Shown here: positions 1 through 10,021 of the stretch, one piece after another | Layout of the letters: each line of letters begins with the position of its first letter | Position numbering within the stretch: the stretch's first letter is position 1 | NCBI GenBank assembly: GCA_025716855.1 | Contig: JAIXMQ010000153.1 | Coordinates: 1-25,519, forward strand | Direction: 5' to 3' | DNA length: 25,519 nt | Source: Pilaira anomala | Lineage: Eukaryota; Mucoromycota; Mucoromycetes; Mucorales; Mucoraceae | Position numbers and translations under genes: made by a program | The notes under the pieces: generated by a model | What the model was told of the DNA's origin: nothing | Database searches by the model: none | What the model saw: the letters and a program-made list of their open reading frames with translations, nothing else

Positions 1-45
1 AAAAAAAAATTTTTTTTTGACAGGTGTCACTGCTTTTCATTTTTC

Positions 46-87
<42 letters not shown>

Positions 88-213
88 CAAATTCAGCTAT
101 ATCTTAATAACTAAGGTACTTAGAAATACGAGACAATAACGAAAAAAGTTTTAATAACTTTCGTTGATATATCTGCTTACTTGTATATCTTTTATTGCTT
201 ACTTGTTAGTTAA

Positions 214-230
214 CACGTGATTATCACGTG
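214..230. other. E-box palindrome, 17 bp
   Basis: The sequence CACGTGATTATCACGTG is a perfect palindrome around one central base (8-bp arms) and contains two CACGTG E-boxes. Its exact reverse complement occurs at 11242-11258. CACGTG is the classical binding core of bHLH factors; any binding here is inference. The surrounding 1-259 stretch is otherwise AT-rich, with a 29-base A run near 57-85 and a duplicated GCTTACTTGT motif, and shows no gene. Confidence 0.5.
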
Positions 231-259
231 TATCTAAGCAATATATATTTCTTAAGCGC

Positions 260-860
260 TACAGTGCATCTATTCTTAAATCGAAATTTTTTAGCCCTAG
301 TGACTTTTTTTTATAAAAATGTAAATATACTACCGAAAAAAGTAACTTAATCATTTTGAATAAACATAGACCTTTTAAATTAAACCTGTTAAAGAGATGT
401 ATGAAAACAGAAATTTAATTTTGATAAAAAAAAATTTCAAAATAAGTTGATAAAATATCGACTTTATAGCAGGGCTGGCTCGAAAATTTCCGTCAATTTT
501 GGCACCCAAAAATCATATAAGATCAGTAACAGCCAATAACATTACAGTTTGCGGTTACACCAGTTTTTAAACAGTTACAGGAAGATGCTTCAAAAATAGA
601 CATCGACAAAATTGGGATTGAGGAAGTTCTCCAAACCTTAAAATCACATGATTAATATCTTTTGATACAATAAAAAATAATTTACTCACATTATTTGAGT
701 TCATACAAAATATTTAAATGTGTTTTATTGGTTTAAACTATCAAAAGATGTAAAAAATTTCTAAATTAGTAACTTTTTTTACATAAAAACTGAGTTTAAA
801 CCCAAAAACTGTGAATGTCCGTTTTTTAAAAAAATACGATTTAAAAATAGATGCACTGTA
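260..860. mobile_element. Tc1/mariner-type MITE, copy 1
   Basis: A 597-bp element (262-858) is flanked on both sides by TA, the usual target duplication of Tc1/mariner transposons. It begins CAGTGCATCTATTCTTAAAT and ends with the reverse complement of that sequence carrying a mismatch. A second copy of identical length lies at 2937-3533. There is no transposase-length ORF. A short stretch ending in TTAAAATCACATGATTAA (about 575-655) stays partly open in the same frame in both copies, so the element may be a deletion derivative of a coding parent. The 3' terminus here has decayed more than in copy 2. Confidence 0.85.
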
Positions 861-1050
861 AATAGCATAAAGTAGGGAATATCATTGAACTAATTCTTTT
901 AATAATAATAAAAAACATACCAGCTCTGTCAAATATGTTAAATAAAGAAACCGATCTATGAGAAAATGTGAAAAACCAATCTTTTTTCATATAATAAAAG
1001 AGAAATCCAAATTAAATATTTAGATTTATATCTTTTAAGTGACTGAAATT

Positions 1051-1200
1051 CAAAAAAAAAGTTTTAAAACATAGGGAAGTATAAAGAAGTCTTAGAAAAA
1101 AAAAGGTTTAAAGCATAGGGGAGTATAAAAAAGTCTTAGAAAAAAAAAAAGTTTCAAAACATAGGGGAGTATAAAAAAGTCTTATAAAAAAAAAAAAAAA
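1051..1200. repeat. Tandem repeat, about 45 bp x 3
   Basis: Three consecutive units share the core CATAGGGGAGTATAAAAAAG followed by TCTTA and an A run. Core starts are spaced about 44-46 bp apart. The last unit runs into an A tract at 1187-1202. The wider interval 861-1735 contains only this array, AT-rich sequence and (TA)n tracts; the short ORFs in it have no convincing protein character. Confidence 0.75.
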
Positions 1201-1735
1201 AAGGATAAATAAAAGGCCAAATTTTACCTCTTCATTACTTCATCAATTTTAAAGATATAGATTAGCTTGTGCGAGCAAATTTAATTTAGCAATTTGTGGC
1301 TATCCAACAAGCTAAAAAAATTAAACATTTTGATAGTGCAAAACAAAAATAAAAAAACAGTATAGTAATCGTCACGATCTCTGCATGTTTTCTATATGTA
1401 GTAAACGCCCTAAATTTCATTTTATTTGCAGTGGTCGTCGTCGACGTCACGTTTTTAGACAAATCACTAACATCAAACAAAAACTTATATCACTCTTTCA
1501 AAACGAAGGCCTTGATAGAAAAGTCATTTGATCTTATATATATATGTTCATATATATAATTCTATATTTTTTGTGGAAAAAAGAGAAAAATGGATTTTTC
1601 GATGTGCCAAAAAAAAAGAATCAAATAGTTCTAAACTGGGAGAGAATAAAAAAAAAGTTGTGTTTAACAAGCATTTATTTTATATATATATATATATATA
1701 TATGAAAAGAGAAAAACAAAGAAGAGGGGGATGGA

Positions 1736-2306
1736 TTATTCTTCATTTAACCAAGCAGCAAAACGAACAAACTCTTGCCAAATATCTCCTCTTTTGTATG
1801 TAGAGTTGGGAGCAGTACTAGGTAAAACATAATACGTTGGGTCATTGCGACCTCCTTCTCTTTCCATCGGACCGCAAGGAATACCTCTACCCCACCAATG
1901 CAAAGGAATTGCCTTGCCTACCTGTACAACAGTTCTCGGCTTTGTTTCTTTGATAAGTTGTTTGATTTTATTCAATCCTTCATTAATCTCTTCTTCGGGA
2001 ACTTGTTTAAAGCTTCGAAGAGCCTCATTAAGAACATACCAGAAAGAGTGAAACTGGTTTTCTACCAAGTCATTATCATCCACAGAGTCAACTATACCAG
2101 CTTTATATATATATATATTTATCGATTAAAAATCTAGGCTTTTTTTATATATATATATATATACCTTCAAGAGCAAACTCCCAAAAAAGCTCTTTTTTAC
2201 CATTAAAAAACTTGCCCTCTTCATCATCTTTCCAAGAAGTAGCAGGCATCATACCTATATAAACAATGCCCGTGTTTTCAGAGGTTTTATCTTCAATATA
2301 ATTCAT
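1736..2306 (-). CDS. Small two-exon protein, MUG/TDG uracil-DNA-glycosylase-like fold (unit A)
   Basis: The coding exons are 2306-2165 and 2100-1736 on the minus strand. The donor is GAAG|GTATAT and the acceptor AAAG|CTGG, and the frame is kept, giving 168 residues. I chose the ATG at 2306 because the frame upstream is only homopolymer-coded Lys/Phe and because the unit B homologue also begins Met-Asn. Features resembling the mismatch-specific uracil/thymine DNA glycosylase family are an N-terminal hydrophobic strand ending YIGMMPATSW where that family has GINPG or GMNPG, then LFWEFALEAGI (compare FW..L...GL), then KPRTVVQVGKAIP, then YYVLPSTAP where TDG has a MPSSSA-type loop. The Asn that normally activates water in motif A is replaced by Met, so catalysis is doubtful. 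The gene is transcribed divergently from the unknown-family gene 311 bp away. It has a homologue of 169 residues at 19937-20588. The family call rests on motif resemblance only; the gene structure is more secure than the function. Confidence 0.6.
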
Positions 2307-2617
2307 GTAAAAAAAAAAATAATAATAAAAGAAAAAAAAAAAGATAAAACCAAAAAAAAAAAAAATTAAATTTATCTCTTTTTTTTTTTTTTTAAACATA
2401 TATCTTTACATGTAGTCATAAAATGGCATATGTTTGATATCACAGGGCTGGCATAAAATGGAATATGTATGATATCACTGGGATGGCGTATATTGATGTC
2501 ATTTTGATAAAACAATTTTGATTGATTATAAAAAAAACAAAAAAAAAAATGTATTCCTCCTTTTTTTCCTTTAAACTTTTTTTTTTTTTTTTTTACAAAA
2601 CCTATAAAAAAAAAACA

Positions 2618-2853
2618 ATGTCTTTTGAAGCTCTTGATGCCACTCCTCCATATATTGTCAGTATGGTGAAAGGTGTAATGGAAAAAAAAATGAGACTCAA
2701 CGTTGCGTTCACTAAGGATGTATCTGGTACTTTCAAGCTTATTTGTGGTGGTAAAAAGGTAGAAATTTATGTAAATGATTACCGTATGATTTTCAAGTTT
2801 ATCACAGTTGAAACAAGTACGATTAGAGAAATAATGGTTTATGGTAAATATTT

Positions 2854-2910
<57 letters not shown>

Positions 2911-4118
2911 CTATTCTATCATACTATATCTATATACAGTGCATCTATTCTTAAATCGAAAATTTTTAGCCCTAGCTACTTTTTTTTAAAAAAATGTAAA
3001 TTTACTACCAAAAAAAGTAATTTAATCATTTATAATAAACATATATCTTTTAAATTAAATCTGTTAAAGACATGTATGAAAACAGAAATTTAATTTTGAT
3101 AAAAAAAAAATTTCAAAATAAGTTGATAAAATATCGACGTAACAGCAGGGCCGACTCGAAAATGTCCAGCTATTTTGGCAACCAAAATTCATATCAGAGC
3201 AGTATCAGCCAATGATATTGCAGTATATGGTTACACCAATTTTTAAAATGTTACAGGAAGAGGCTTCAGATATAGACATCAACAAAATTGGGATTGAAGA
3301 AGTTCTCCAAATTTTAAAATCACATGATTAACTTCTTTTGATTCAATAAAAAATTATTTACTCATATTATATGAGTTCAGACAGAAAATTTAAAAGTGTT
3401 TTATTGGTTTAAACTATAAAAAGCGGTGAGAGTTTCCTAAATAAGTAACTTTTTTATATGAAAACTGAGTTTAAACCCAAAAACTGAGAATGTCCGTTTT
3501 TTAAAAAAATTCGATTTAAGAATAGATGCACTGTACATATTGATATATAGGTAGTTTAACAACCAAGGCTTTTATTGGGGACAAGAATCCTGCTATTTCT
3601 ACTCTTCGTATTCAAGCAGAGAAAATGATTATCTGTATGAACAGGGCAAACGGTAGTATTGCTAAACTTCTTTTAGAGCAAAAAGAAAATCATCATGCCC
3701 AAGAAACCTGTAAATACTACCTTATGAGAATGGCTTACAATCTTTTTGAGAAAAAAGATAGTGTTATAACTGGACAATGTTCACCTGATAACTTGTACGA
3801 TGAAATCGAAAAGATTCACAAGAGACTTGGTAAGTGTCATTTTTTTTTTTTTTTTTGGGATGAATAGGTATTAATATTAAAAAAAAAAAAAAAAAAGCGG
3901 TTGGAAATAAAGAAGGTGAAGAAAGTGAAGGTTCGTCGTCAAAATCAAAATTTACTACGCCATTGATCCCAAGAAGAAATATTGAGAAAAGAATGGCAGA
4001 TTACATGGAGAAATCAAATGAATATGCAGACAAATTTATGAAGGCAAATACAACAGTACAGAATGAATTGGTCGATCAAGATGACATTGGATATGATATG
4101 GATCAAATGGAACTGTAA
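2618..4118 (+). CDS. Three-exon gene of unknown family (unit A), homologue of the gene at 17900-18714
   Basis: The coding exons are 2618-2843, 3551-3829 and 3868-4118. Donors are G|GTAAAT and G|GTAAGT, acceptors end in TATATAG and GAATAG, both introns are phase 1, and the product is 251 residues. The N-terminal half (residues 20-75) alternates short beta-type stretches (LNVAF, TFKLICGG, KVEIYV). The middle is helical (IRIQAEKM-like, YYLMRMAYNLFEKK, DEIEKIHKRL). The C-terminus is charged and ends in acidic DDIGYDMDQMEL. Intron 1 is 707 nt because it carries the 597-bp MITE copy 2; without it the intron would be about 110 nt. The unit B homologue shares the three-part architecture, an equivalent YKYALKYF...LKEMHETL helix pair and an EKRRM motif like EKRMADYM here. 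I do not recognise the family. A single-stranded-DNA-binding role would suit a Helitron helper, but nothing in the sequence proves it. Confidence 0.72.
2935..3535. mobile_element. Tc1/mariner-type MITE, copy 2 (intronic)
   Basis: The element spans 2937-3533 (597 bp) with TA on each side. Its terminal inverted repeats are about 24 bp and nearly perfect, starting CAGTGCATCTATTCTTAAAT. It lies wholly inside the first intron of the 2618-4118 gene and leaves both splice sites intact. Most differences from copy 1 are substitutions. This copy has the cleaner termini, so it may be the younger insertion or come from a less decayed subfamily. Confidence 0.9.
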
Positions 4119-4187
4119 TCAATCTTACTTTACTCTTTTTTTTTTTAATACTTCACACTATTATTTTTTTTTAAATAAATACCTAAT

Positions 4188-4353
<166 letters not shown>

Positions 4354-4569
4354 TTAGCTCTTTATAAATGATATGTACTTTTTTTTTTAAATAAATAAAA
4401 ATTCATTTTAATCAGAACCACCTGTTGATTAAGCCAATGATGTTGTACTCTTTTTCTATACTCATCGGTCATTAACTTAAGTAAAACTACAATGTTCTTT
4501 TTTTTTATTTAATTTTAACTATTCCTAAAAGCCATTAAAAAACAAATAAACAAAGTAAATAAAAAAAAA

Positions 4570-5809
4570 TTAAGGCTTTCTTTGAGAGCGTCTAGGTTGA
4601 CTTCCTTTAATTACACGCGGCGCTCTTGGTCCTGTGGGTGGAATACGGACTGACGTGGTCTCTGTTGATTCATTACTATTGACAGAATGCGTGTCAGAAC
4701 GACTCATGGAACGGGTAACTGGACGGTTACTCCGGCTAAAAGCCAAGCTCATTGATCTAGTTACTCTTCTACTATCAGTGCTTGGAGAGCGGCTTGGTGA
4801 CAACTGTAATCGTCTTAAACGGGAAGAAGGTGGCTCTACAGGATCTTCTAGACTACGCTTTGGTTGCCTTTTACCTGAAGTCACTTCCGCTACTTCACGG
4901 TCTTCTTCTGCATCTTCATCATCTTCATCATCTTCTTCTTCACGATCTACTTCTTTTCTTTTTCTTTTTCTTTTTCTTCTTCTTCTTCTTCTGCTTCTGC
5001 TTCTTCTTCTTCTTCTTCTTTTCTTTCTTCTTCTACTACTACTTCAGCATCTAAACCAGTCAAATCAAGATTACGTAAGAAATTTAATTCACCATCATCA
5101 GGAACTTCCTCATGTACTTCATTTACGATGATATCCTCTTGCTCTATTCGTCAGGAACAAACCCATCATCTTCCAAATCATCATCAGCATTCCCATATCA
5201 TCATCATCTCATTATCATCATTATCGTCATCATTATCACATCTTCTTCTTCTTGTTGTTCTCCTGTCTGTCTTCTTCTTCTTCTTCTTGTTCTCCCTCTC
5301 GAACTTCTTCATCTTCAGGTACAAATCGAGCATGATCAGTTCTAAAGTCAATGATATGATAACCTTGACCGAGATTACCCGAGTATTATGAAGAGGGCCT
5401 TCATGAATTCTTAAAAACATCTGAAAATGATGATCAATTGGGACATTTCCAGGAAGAAACTCAATTTCTTCTACACCTATAGAGAAACGTGCATCTACCG
5501 CAGGAATGTTTAACCCATGAATTCTCATAAACGTAACCTCACCATGACAGTTGATACGACGACCTACGTGAGAACAGGATGAAAGAAATCTGGATACGCT
5601 CTTTCAACAAGACTTTGTCTCATTCTCATGGTTACGATCGATCTAGGGTATTCTACCCAGGCCATAATAAAATAACAGCATCAGAGTTTACATCATCATC
5701 TTCAGCAGGGACAACAATTCTCACCGTGGATGGTACAATCACTACTTGTTCCAACGTAGATTCATTTGATGTTGATAACTTGCATTGTAAAAAAGTTATA
5801 AAAGAGTAA
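4570..5809 (-). pseudogene. Acidic/Ser-Arg-rich disordered protein gene, frameshifted (unit A)
   Basis: The minus strand is coding-like over about 1240 bp but needs several frame changes (near 5640, 5565, 5395 and in the acidic tract around 5150-5270). A globular N-terminal part includes MRIHGLNIPAVDARF and FLPGNVPIDHHFQMFLRI. After that comes a Glu/Asp-rich region (DLEDDGFVPDE, EEVPDDGELNFLRN, then poly-Glu/Lys) and a basic Ser/Arg tail with the repeated motif VTRSMS, ending RRSQRKP. The stop is at 4570-4572. The span equals that of the unit B counterpart at 20654-21893, which also has a globular head and an acidic, disordered tail. Unspliced micro-introns or sequencing errors in homopolymers could mimic some of the frameshifts, and no ATG is evident for the first segment. 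Function is unknown; the charged tail suggests a nuclear or chromatin-binding protein. Confidence 0.5.
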
Positions 5810-5842
5810 GATATAATAAAAAAAATAAAAATAAAAAATAAA

Positions 5843-5960
5843 TTAAAAAAGGGAAGCCACGTAATAACAACGATGACATGACAAATATATATTAAAATAA
5901 AAAAAAAAAATTAAAAAGGGAAGCCACGTAATAAACAAGATAACATAACAAATATATATT
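5843..5960. repeat. Direct repeat, about 45 bp x 2, upstream of RepHel A
   Basis: Two copies start with GGGAAGCCACGTAATAA (5851 and 5918) and end in ACAAATATATATT, spaced 67 bp apart by an A-rich linker. They lie in the 217-bp interval between the acidic-protein gene and the RepHel start, so they may form a promoter or a Helitron 5' subterminal repeat. No matching repeat was seen upstream of Helitron B. Confidence 0.7.
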
Positions 5961-6025
5961 TAGCAATTAGTAACTCTTTCTCTTTTTCTCCTTTCCTATT
6001 CTTTCTAATTAACAACAAATAAAAT

Positions 6026-8698
6026 ATGCCTTTTGAAGTTCTTGATCAAGATATGGTTCAATCCATTCGTGCTTTTCGGGTCTGGAAAGAACAACATGTT
6101 CATTCTGGTTTCTGTGCTGTCTGTTTAACTATGCTGTATCGCAACCAAGAATTCTGGAGAGATCTTCAAACTTTTGATTTATCCACTTTACCTTGTAGTC
6201 AATGGTGCTTACCAGTACTTACTAACTCTGTCGGCCAAATTCTCGTGTGCCATACCCACCACACTGGACCATTGGACGTATTTAGTAACCCCATCACGTA
6301 TCCCGGTTCTGAAAACTTCAATTACAAGGAACTTTCTGCTTTATCTCCAATTAAGATTATGACTCAAATTATTCGTAATCGCAGTGCTGGCAACACCTAT
6401 TGCGGACATTTTCAATTAAATGGATCACTTTGGGCTACGGCCAACCGTGAATTTGCTCATGTTTTATACGGGGGCGTTCTTGGTCTTCCTTTTTTTCCAA
6501 ATACTGGGGCCAACATTGACACGGATAAAGTCCGTTCGGCTTTCATCCACTTGGCTGGTCTTAACAACTTTCTTCGTGTTTACCAAACACAAGAAGTCGC
6601 TGAAGCTTTTACTCAAGCTCAGAATCATCAAGCAAACATTCACCAACCTGATGAAGACCAAGGCAATACATACTGGCCCTCGTATCTTTTACCCGCCGAT
6701 GACGTTTTTCCTTCTGCTTCTACGATTGATTTATTGAATTTGTCAATTGAAACAGATGTCAATAATCTTGATATTCAATTCAAAAAACATGGATTATTTT
6801 CTATTCTTTTTCTTTACCTCTATACTGAAGGCCAAGGTCACTATGATTTATCTAACGATCATGAAGCCAATGTACCTGAGATTTTTGGTGGTAGACCTTC
6901 TGCCAATCGTATCGGTACGCTTAAAAAATACGTAAAACAGTTACTTATGTGTCAAGATAGACGGTTTGCCGAGTGTTCACAATGGATTTTTTTTATGTAT
7001 GACTTGATCGAAAAGCACAACATTCAAAGTGCCAACCGTCATACTGTGTCAACAAACAGACCTTTGACTCGCAATGACGTAATGAACGACAACGCAACCT
7101 ACAACAACAATATCGCTTCTGTCGTACCTCATACTCTTCGTAGCAGTTACGCATATAAAAGAACACATGCTCAAGACTTGCAATGTATTTTTGATCATTT
7201 GGGTCCACCTCAACTTTTTCTTACTTTTAGTTGTAACGATTTCTCCAATGATTACATCCGAGCTTGTCATGGTAAACACCCTTGGGAAGATCCTGTTCTT
7301 TTTACAACCTTTTCCAAAGATCGATTTCTTCAATTTAACGAACGATGTATTAAACATGTATGTAATAATTATAACCAATTTTATCTGTACCAAATTCTAT
7401 TTTTTTTTTTTTGTATTCAGCGTTTTGCTACATTGGTAGGCGGTATAACAAACTTTTCATGGGTAATGGAAACACAAGACCGAGGTTCCCCTCATATTCA
7501 TATGGTACTTTGGACTGGTAAAACAGTCGATCAATTACTTGAGACACCTAACCTCATTGTTGCTGATATTCCTGACGAAAATATAAATTATTGTATGAAC
7601 TTGCTTGTTACTCGTGTACAAACCCATAACTGCCGCCCCTATTGCTATAAAAACAATATGAACCAATGTCGTTTTGGCTTTCCCAAGCCAGCATTGAATC
7701 AAACTATTGTCGATAACGATAATCGAGTACATATCAAGCATAATTCTCAATCGGCATATATTAATCAGTACAATCCATTTCTTCTTTCTGCTTGGGGTGC
7801 TACTATGGACATTCAGATCTGTTATGACCGTAAAGTTGAAGTCTATCCCAGCAAATACTTATCTAAATCTGATACACATGTGAACGTTACTACGGGTTTA
7901 GCCAATGAACATTTTGCCTCAAGAAAAGTAGGTATCGTTGAAGTAATTTATGATCTTCTTGGTTACCATAAACAACAAAATAGTATTGATGTCTTGTACG
8001 TTGATACTACTATGTCTCATTGGGAGCAACGCCGTCAACTCAAGCCGTTGGATCAACTCAATCAATTGGAACCGGGATCAACTGATATCTTCACCCGTAC
8101 GCAAGTTGAAAAGTATCTTCATCGTGGTTCTAACGTTGCCAATCTTAACATGAAGGAGTATCTTACCAGATATAAACTTACTATTACTGCTACTGAACGT
8201 GAAGACAGTGACTCTCCTTTTACAGGTATTTTTGATCCCCGTCGTACCGCAAACGTTAATATGGATCTTACTGTTTACATTCCTGAATTACGTCGTCGTA
8301 TTCCTAAATACACAAGGGACAGTCGCAATTATATCTATACTGCCAGAACTAAATTTCCTTTAGTACGTGTTTACAAGTACAATGCCAACCAAGGGGAACC
8401 ATTTTATTATCAAAAGATTGTTCTAAATCATGTTTCACGTAACTTTGAAACGGAAAGAGATACCATGACTTGGCGTGAATTATTCCACCATCTTATTCTC
8501 ACCGATCAATTATTTCGTGCAAGATTCAGTGACGAGTTTATGGCAGATTTAAGAGAAACTGAGGAGCAGTTAGAACGTGAAATTCGTCAAACCAACTTGC
8601 AAAATAATCCTCAAGAAAATGAACAACTTGATCAGTACCTTGCTATTGCTACCCTTGAACAAAGACAGATTTATGATACCATTCTTTCTAATCCCTAG
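6026..8698 (+). CDS. Helitron A RepHel, N-terminal and HUH nuclease part
   Basis: This open frame of 890 codons belongs to the Helitron replication initiator/helicase, which nicks DNA and drives rolling-circle transposition. Near residues 30-90 there is a cysteine/histidine set (GFCAVC, WC, CHTHH) that recurs in Helitron B and looks like a zinc-binding N-terminus. The Helitron-like N domain follows (PQLFLTFSCNDF, HPWEDPVLF). The HUH motif is GSPHIHMVLW, with its histidines at 7493-7501 (residues 490 and 492). The catalytic tyrosine pair is Y607-PSK-Y611 in VYPSKYLSK. A 63-nt phase-0 intron without stops is likely at 7358-7420 (H|GTATGT ... TTCAG|R); Helitron B has a canonical intron at the same place. 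The frame ends at TAG 8696-8698, after which it continues open into the helicase. Confidence 0.93.
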   Translation: MPFEVLDQDMVQSIRAFRVWKEQHVHSGFCAVCLTMLYRNQEFWRDLQTFDLSTLPCSQWCLPVLTNSVGQILVCHTHHTGPLDVFSNPITYPGSENFNYKELSALSPIKIMTQIIRNRSAGNTYCGHFQLNGSLWATANREFAHVLYGGVLGLPFFPNTGANIDTDKVRSAFIHLAGLNNFLRVYQTQEVAEAFTQAQNHQANIHQPDEDQGNTYWPSYLLPADDVFPSASTIDLLNLSIETDVNNLDIQFKKHGLFSILFLYLYTEGQGHYDLSNDHEANVPEIFGGRPSANRIGTLKKYVKQLLMCQDRRFAECSQWIFFMYDLIEKHNIQSANRHTVSTNRPLTRNDVMNDNATYNNNIASVVPHTLRSSYAYKRTHAQDLQCIFDHLGPPQLFLTFSCNDFSNDYIRACHGKHPWEDPVLFTTFSKDRFLQFNERCIKHVCNNYNQFYLYQILFFFFCIQRFATLVGGITNFSWVMETQDRGSPHIHMVLWTGKTVDQLLETPNLIVADIPDENINYCMNLLVTRVQTHNCRPYCYKNNMNQCRFGFPKPALNQTIVDNDNRVHIKHNSQSAYINQYNPFLLSAWGATMDIQICYDRKVEVYPSKYLSKSDTHVNVTTGLANEHFASRKVGIVEVIYDLLGYHKQQNSIDVLYVDTTMSHWEQRRQLKPLDQLNQLEPGSTDIFTRTQVEKYLHRGSNVANLNMKEYLTRYKLTITATEREDSDSPFTGIFDPRRTANVNMDLTVYIPELRRRIPKYTRDSRNYIYTARTKFPLVRVYKYNANQGEPFYYQKIVLNHVSRNFETERDTMTWRELFHHLILTDQLFRARFSDEFMADLRETEEQLEREIRQTNLQNNPQENEQLDQYLAIATLEQRQIYDTILSNP
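7358..7420 (+). other. Probable in-frame intron in RepHel A
   Basis: GTATGT donor, T-rich tract and TTCAG acceptor, 63 nt, phase 0. Translated, it would insert a Cys-Asn-Tyr/Phe-rich segment between ERCIKH and RFATLVGG. In Helitron B the equivalent junction (LYILKS then SFAR.VGGI) is separated by an out-of-frame GTAAGT...AATAG intron at 23933-23986, which supports splicing here. Confidence 0.8.
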
Positions 8699-9886
8699 GG
8701 CTTTCATTTAATACATGGCGGTGCTGGTGTTGGTAAATCACAGCTTCTTAAAATGATCTACATTGAATTACAGCAATCACACTTTGTACCTATCAAATTG
8801 GCTCCAACAGGTGTTGCTGCTGTAACAGTAGAAGGGCAAACTATTCATCGTTTCTTGGGTATTACTAATCGTCCCAACATTCCGAATCCCAGAAGAATCA
8901 ATGAATTTTTTACGGATATAGATCCTGACCAAGAACTTGCTATTTTAATTGACGAAATCTCTATGGTTTCATATAACACGATTGATATCATACATCGTTC
9001 ATTTACAGCCACTCAAGTCCATGACAGACTTTTTGGTGGTGTCTTAACAATTTGTTTCGGTGACTTTGGTCAACTTACTCCTGTGCCAACTGCCGCTGAA
9101 CCGGTTAATCTGCCTCCTTTTAACCATCCCGTTTTTCAAGCATGCCGAACCTATCCAATGACAACTTTCGTTCGTGCCGAAACAGATGAGCTTATTTATA
9201 AACAATTTTTAACCGATTTACGTTTATCTAACTACAATCAAAATGTCTTAAACATCATTCGTAATCGTTCTGTTGATACACCTCCTCCTCATGTTATGCG
9301 TGTATTTATTTCTAATCAAGAAACGAACACGTATAACAATCGTAAGATTAGAGAAGCCCCCAACGCAGCAAGATATTACAACTGTAGAGACGGTTCAGCT
9401 GGTTTCCGACACTCTCTAGCATTTAACGAGACACATTTAAAGGAAGTTTTAATTTTAAAGGTGGGCACACCCGTCATGCTTCTTTACAACCTGTCTGTGG
9501 CAACTGGGTGGGTAAACGGTACCATGGCAGTAGTTGTGTCGCTATTCCAAAACGGTGTAGCAATCCGAAGAGCTGACGGTGCCGTTCGTACCATCATGCC
9601 AATTACTCGGTTTGTTTATAAATCTTCTGTCAGCCGTACTCAATTACCTTTAGATGTTGCGTATGCCACTACTATCCATAAAGTACAAAGTCTTACTCTT
9701 CCTAATATTGCCATTTGTCTTTCAAATAACTTTCCAAGTCACGGCCAACTTTACGTTGCAGCAAGTCGTGTCAAAAGACTTGAAGACCTCTTTTTTTTCC
9801 CTTTAACAAACTTAGGGGGAATTAAAATTAAAGCTGATTTAAACTGTAATCAAGCAATTCAATCTGCTGAAGGAACTATTTTTTAA
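8699..9886 (+). CDS. Helitron A RepHel, PIF1-type helicase part
   Basis: This is a direct continuation, in the same frame, of the 6026-8698 ORF after one TAG codon. It carries the superfamily 1 PIF1/RRM3-type helicase motifs in order. Walker A GGAGVGKS comes about 15 codons after the stop. Then follow APTGVAA, Walker B ILIDEISMVS, motif III GDFGQLTPVP, VGTPVMLLYNL and WVNGTM, the IHKVQS motif, and a final QLYVAASRVKRLEDL carrying the arginine finger. The reading ends at TAA after GTIF. Without the TAG, the joined protein would be a normal single RepHel of about 1.29 thousand residues before splicing. An independent start at 8753 would lose Walker A and so could not give a working helicase. 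The gene is therefore either recently inactivated or relies on readthrough. Confidence 0.92.
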   Translation, partial: GFHLIHGGAGVGKSQLLKMIYIELQQSHFVPIKLAPTGVAAVTVEGQTIHRFLGITNRPNIPNPRRINEFFTDIDPDQELAILIDEISMVSYNTIDIIHRSFTATQVHDRLFGGVLTICFGDFGQLTPVPTAAEPVNLPPFNHPVFQACRTYPMTTFVRAETDELIYKQFLTDLRLSNYNQNVLNIIRNRSVDTPPPHVMRVFISNQETNTYNNRKIREAPNAARYYNCRDGSAGFRHSLAFNETHLKEVLILKVGTPVMLLYNLSVATGWVNGTMAVVVSLFQNGVAIRRADGAVRTIMPITRFVYKSSVSRTQLPLDVAYATTIHKVQSLTLPNIAICLSNNFPSHGQLYVAASRVKRLEDLFFFPLTNLGGIKIKADLNCNQAIQSAEGTIF

Positions 9887-10021
9887 TTTTTTATATCTAC
9901 ACTATAATAAATTTATATCAACCTATTCATATTTTTTTTAATTTTTTTTTTTTTTTTTTTTTACAGAGAAAATGGTACAAGTTGTTATCATGTTGGAAGC
10001 ACGTATCCAAATTTTGAAAAA

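Noticed and set aside
1286..1480. Minus-strand ORF of 64 codons
   Set aside because: Short and with no partner or splice support; the Phe/Leu-rich end reflects AT-rich sequence. A decayed exon cannot be excluded.
4634..5131. Plus-strand ORFs rich in Ser, Leu and Phe
   Set aside because: Shadow of the acidic Glu/Asp/Lys codons on the opposite strand of the unit A acidic-protein gene.
9940..9966. T-rich tract ending in TTTTTACAG after RepHel A, resembling a 3' splice site
   Set aside because: The RepHel frame ends naturally at 9886 after the last helicase motif, and no coding exon follows the AG.
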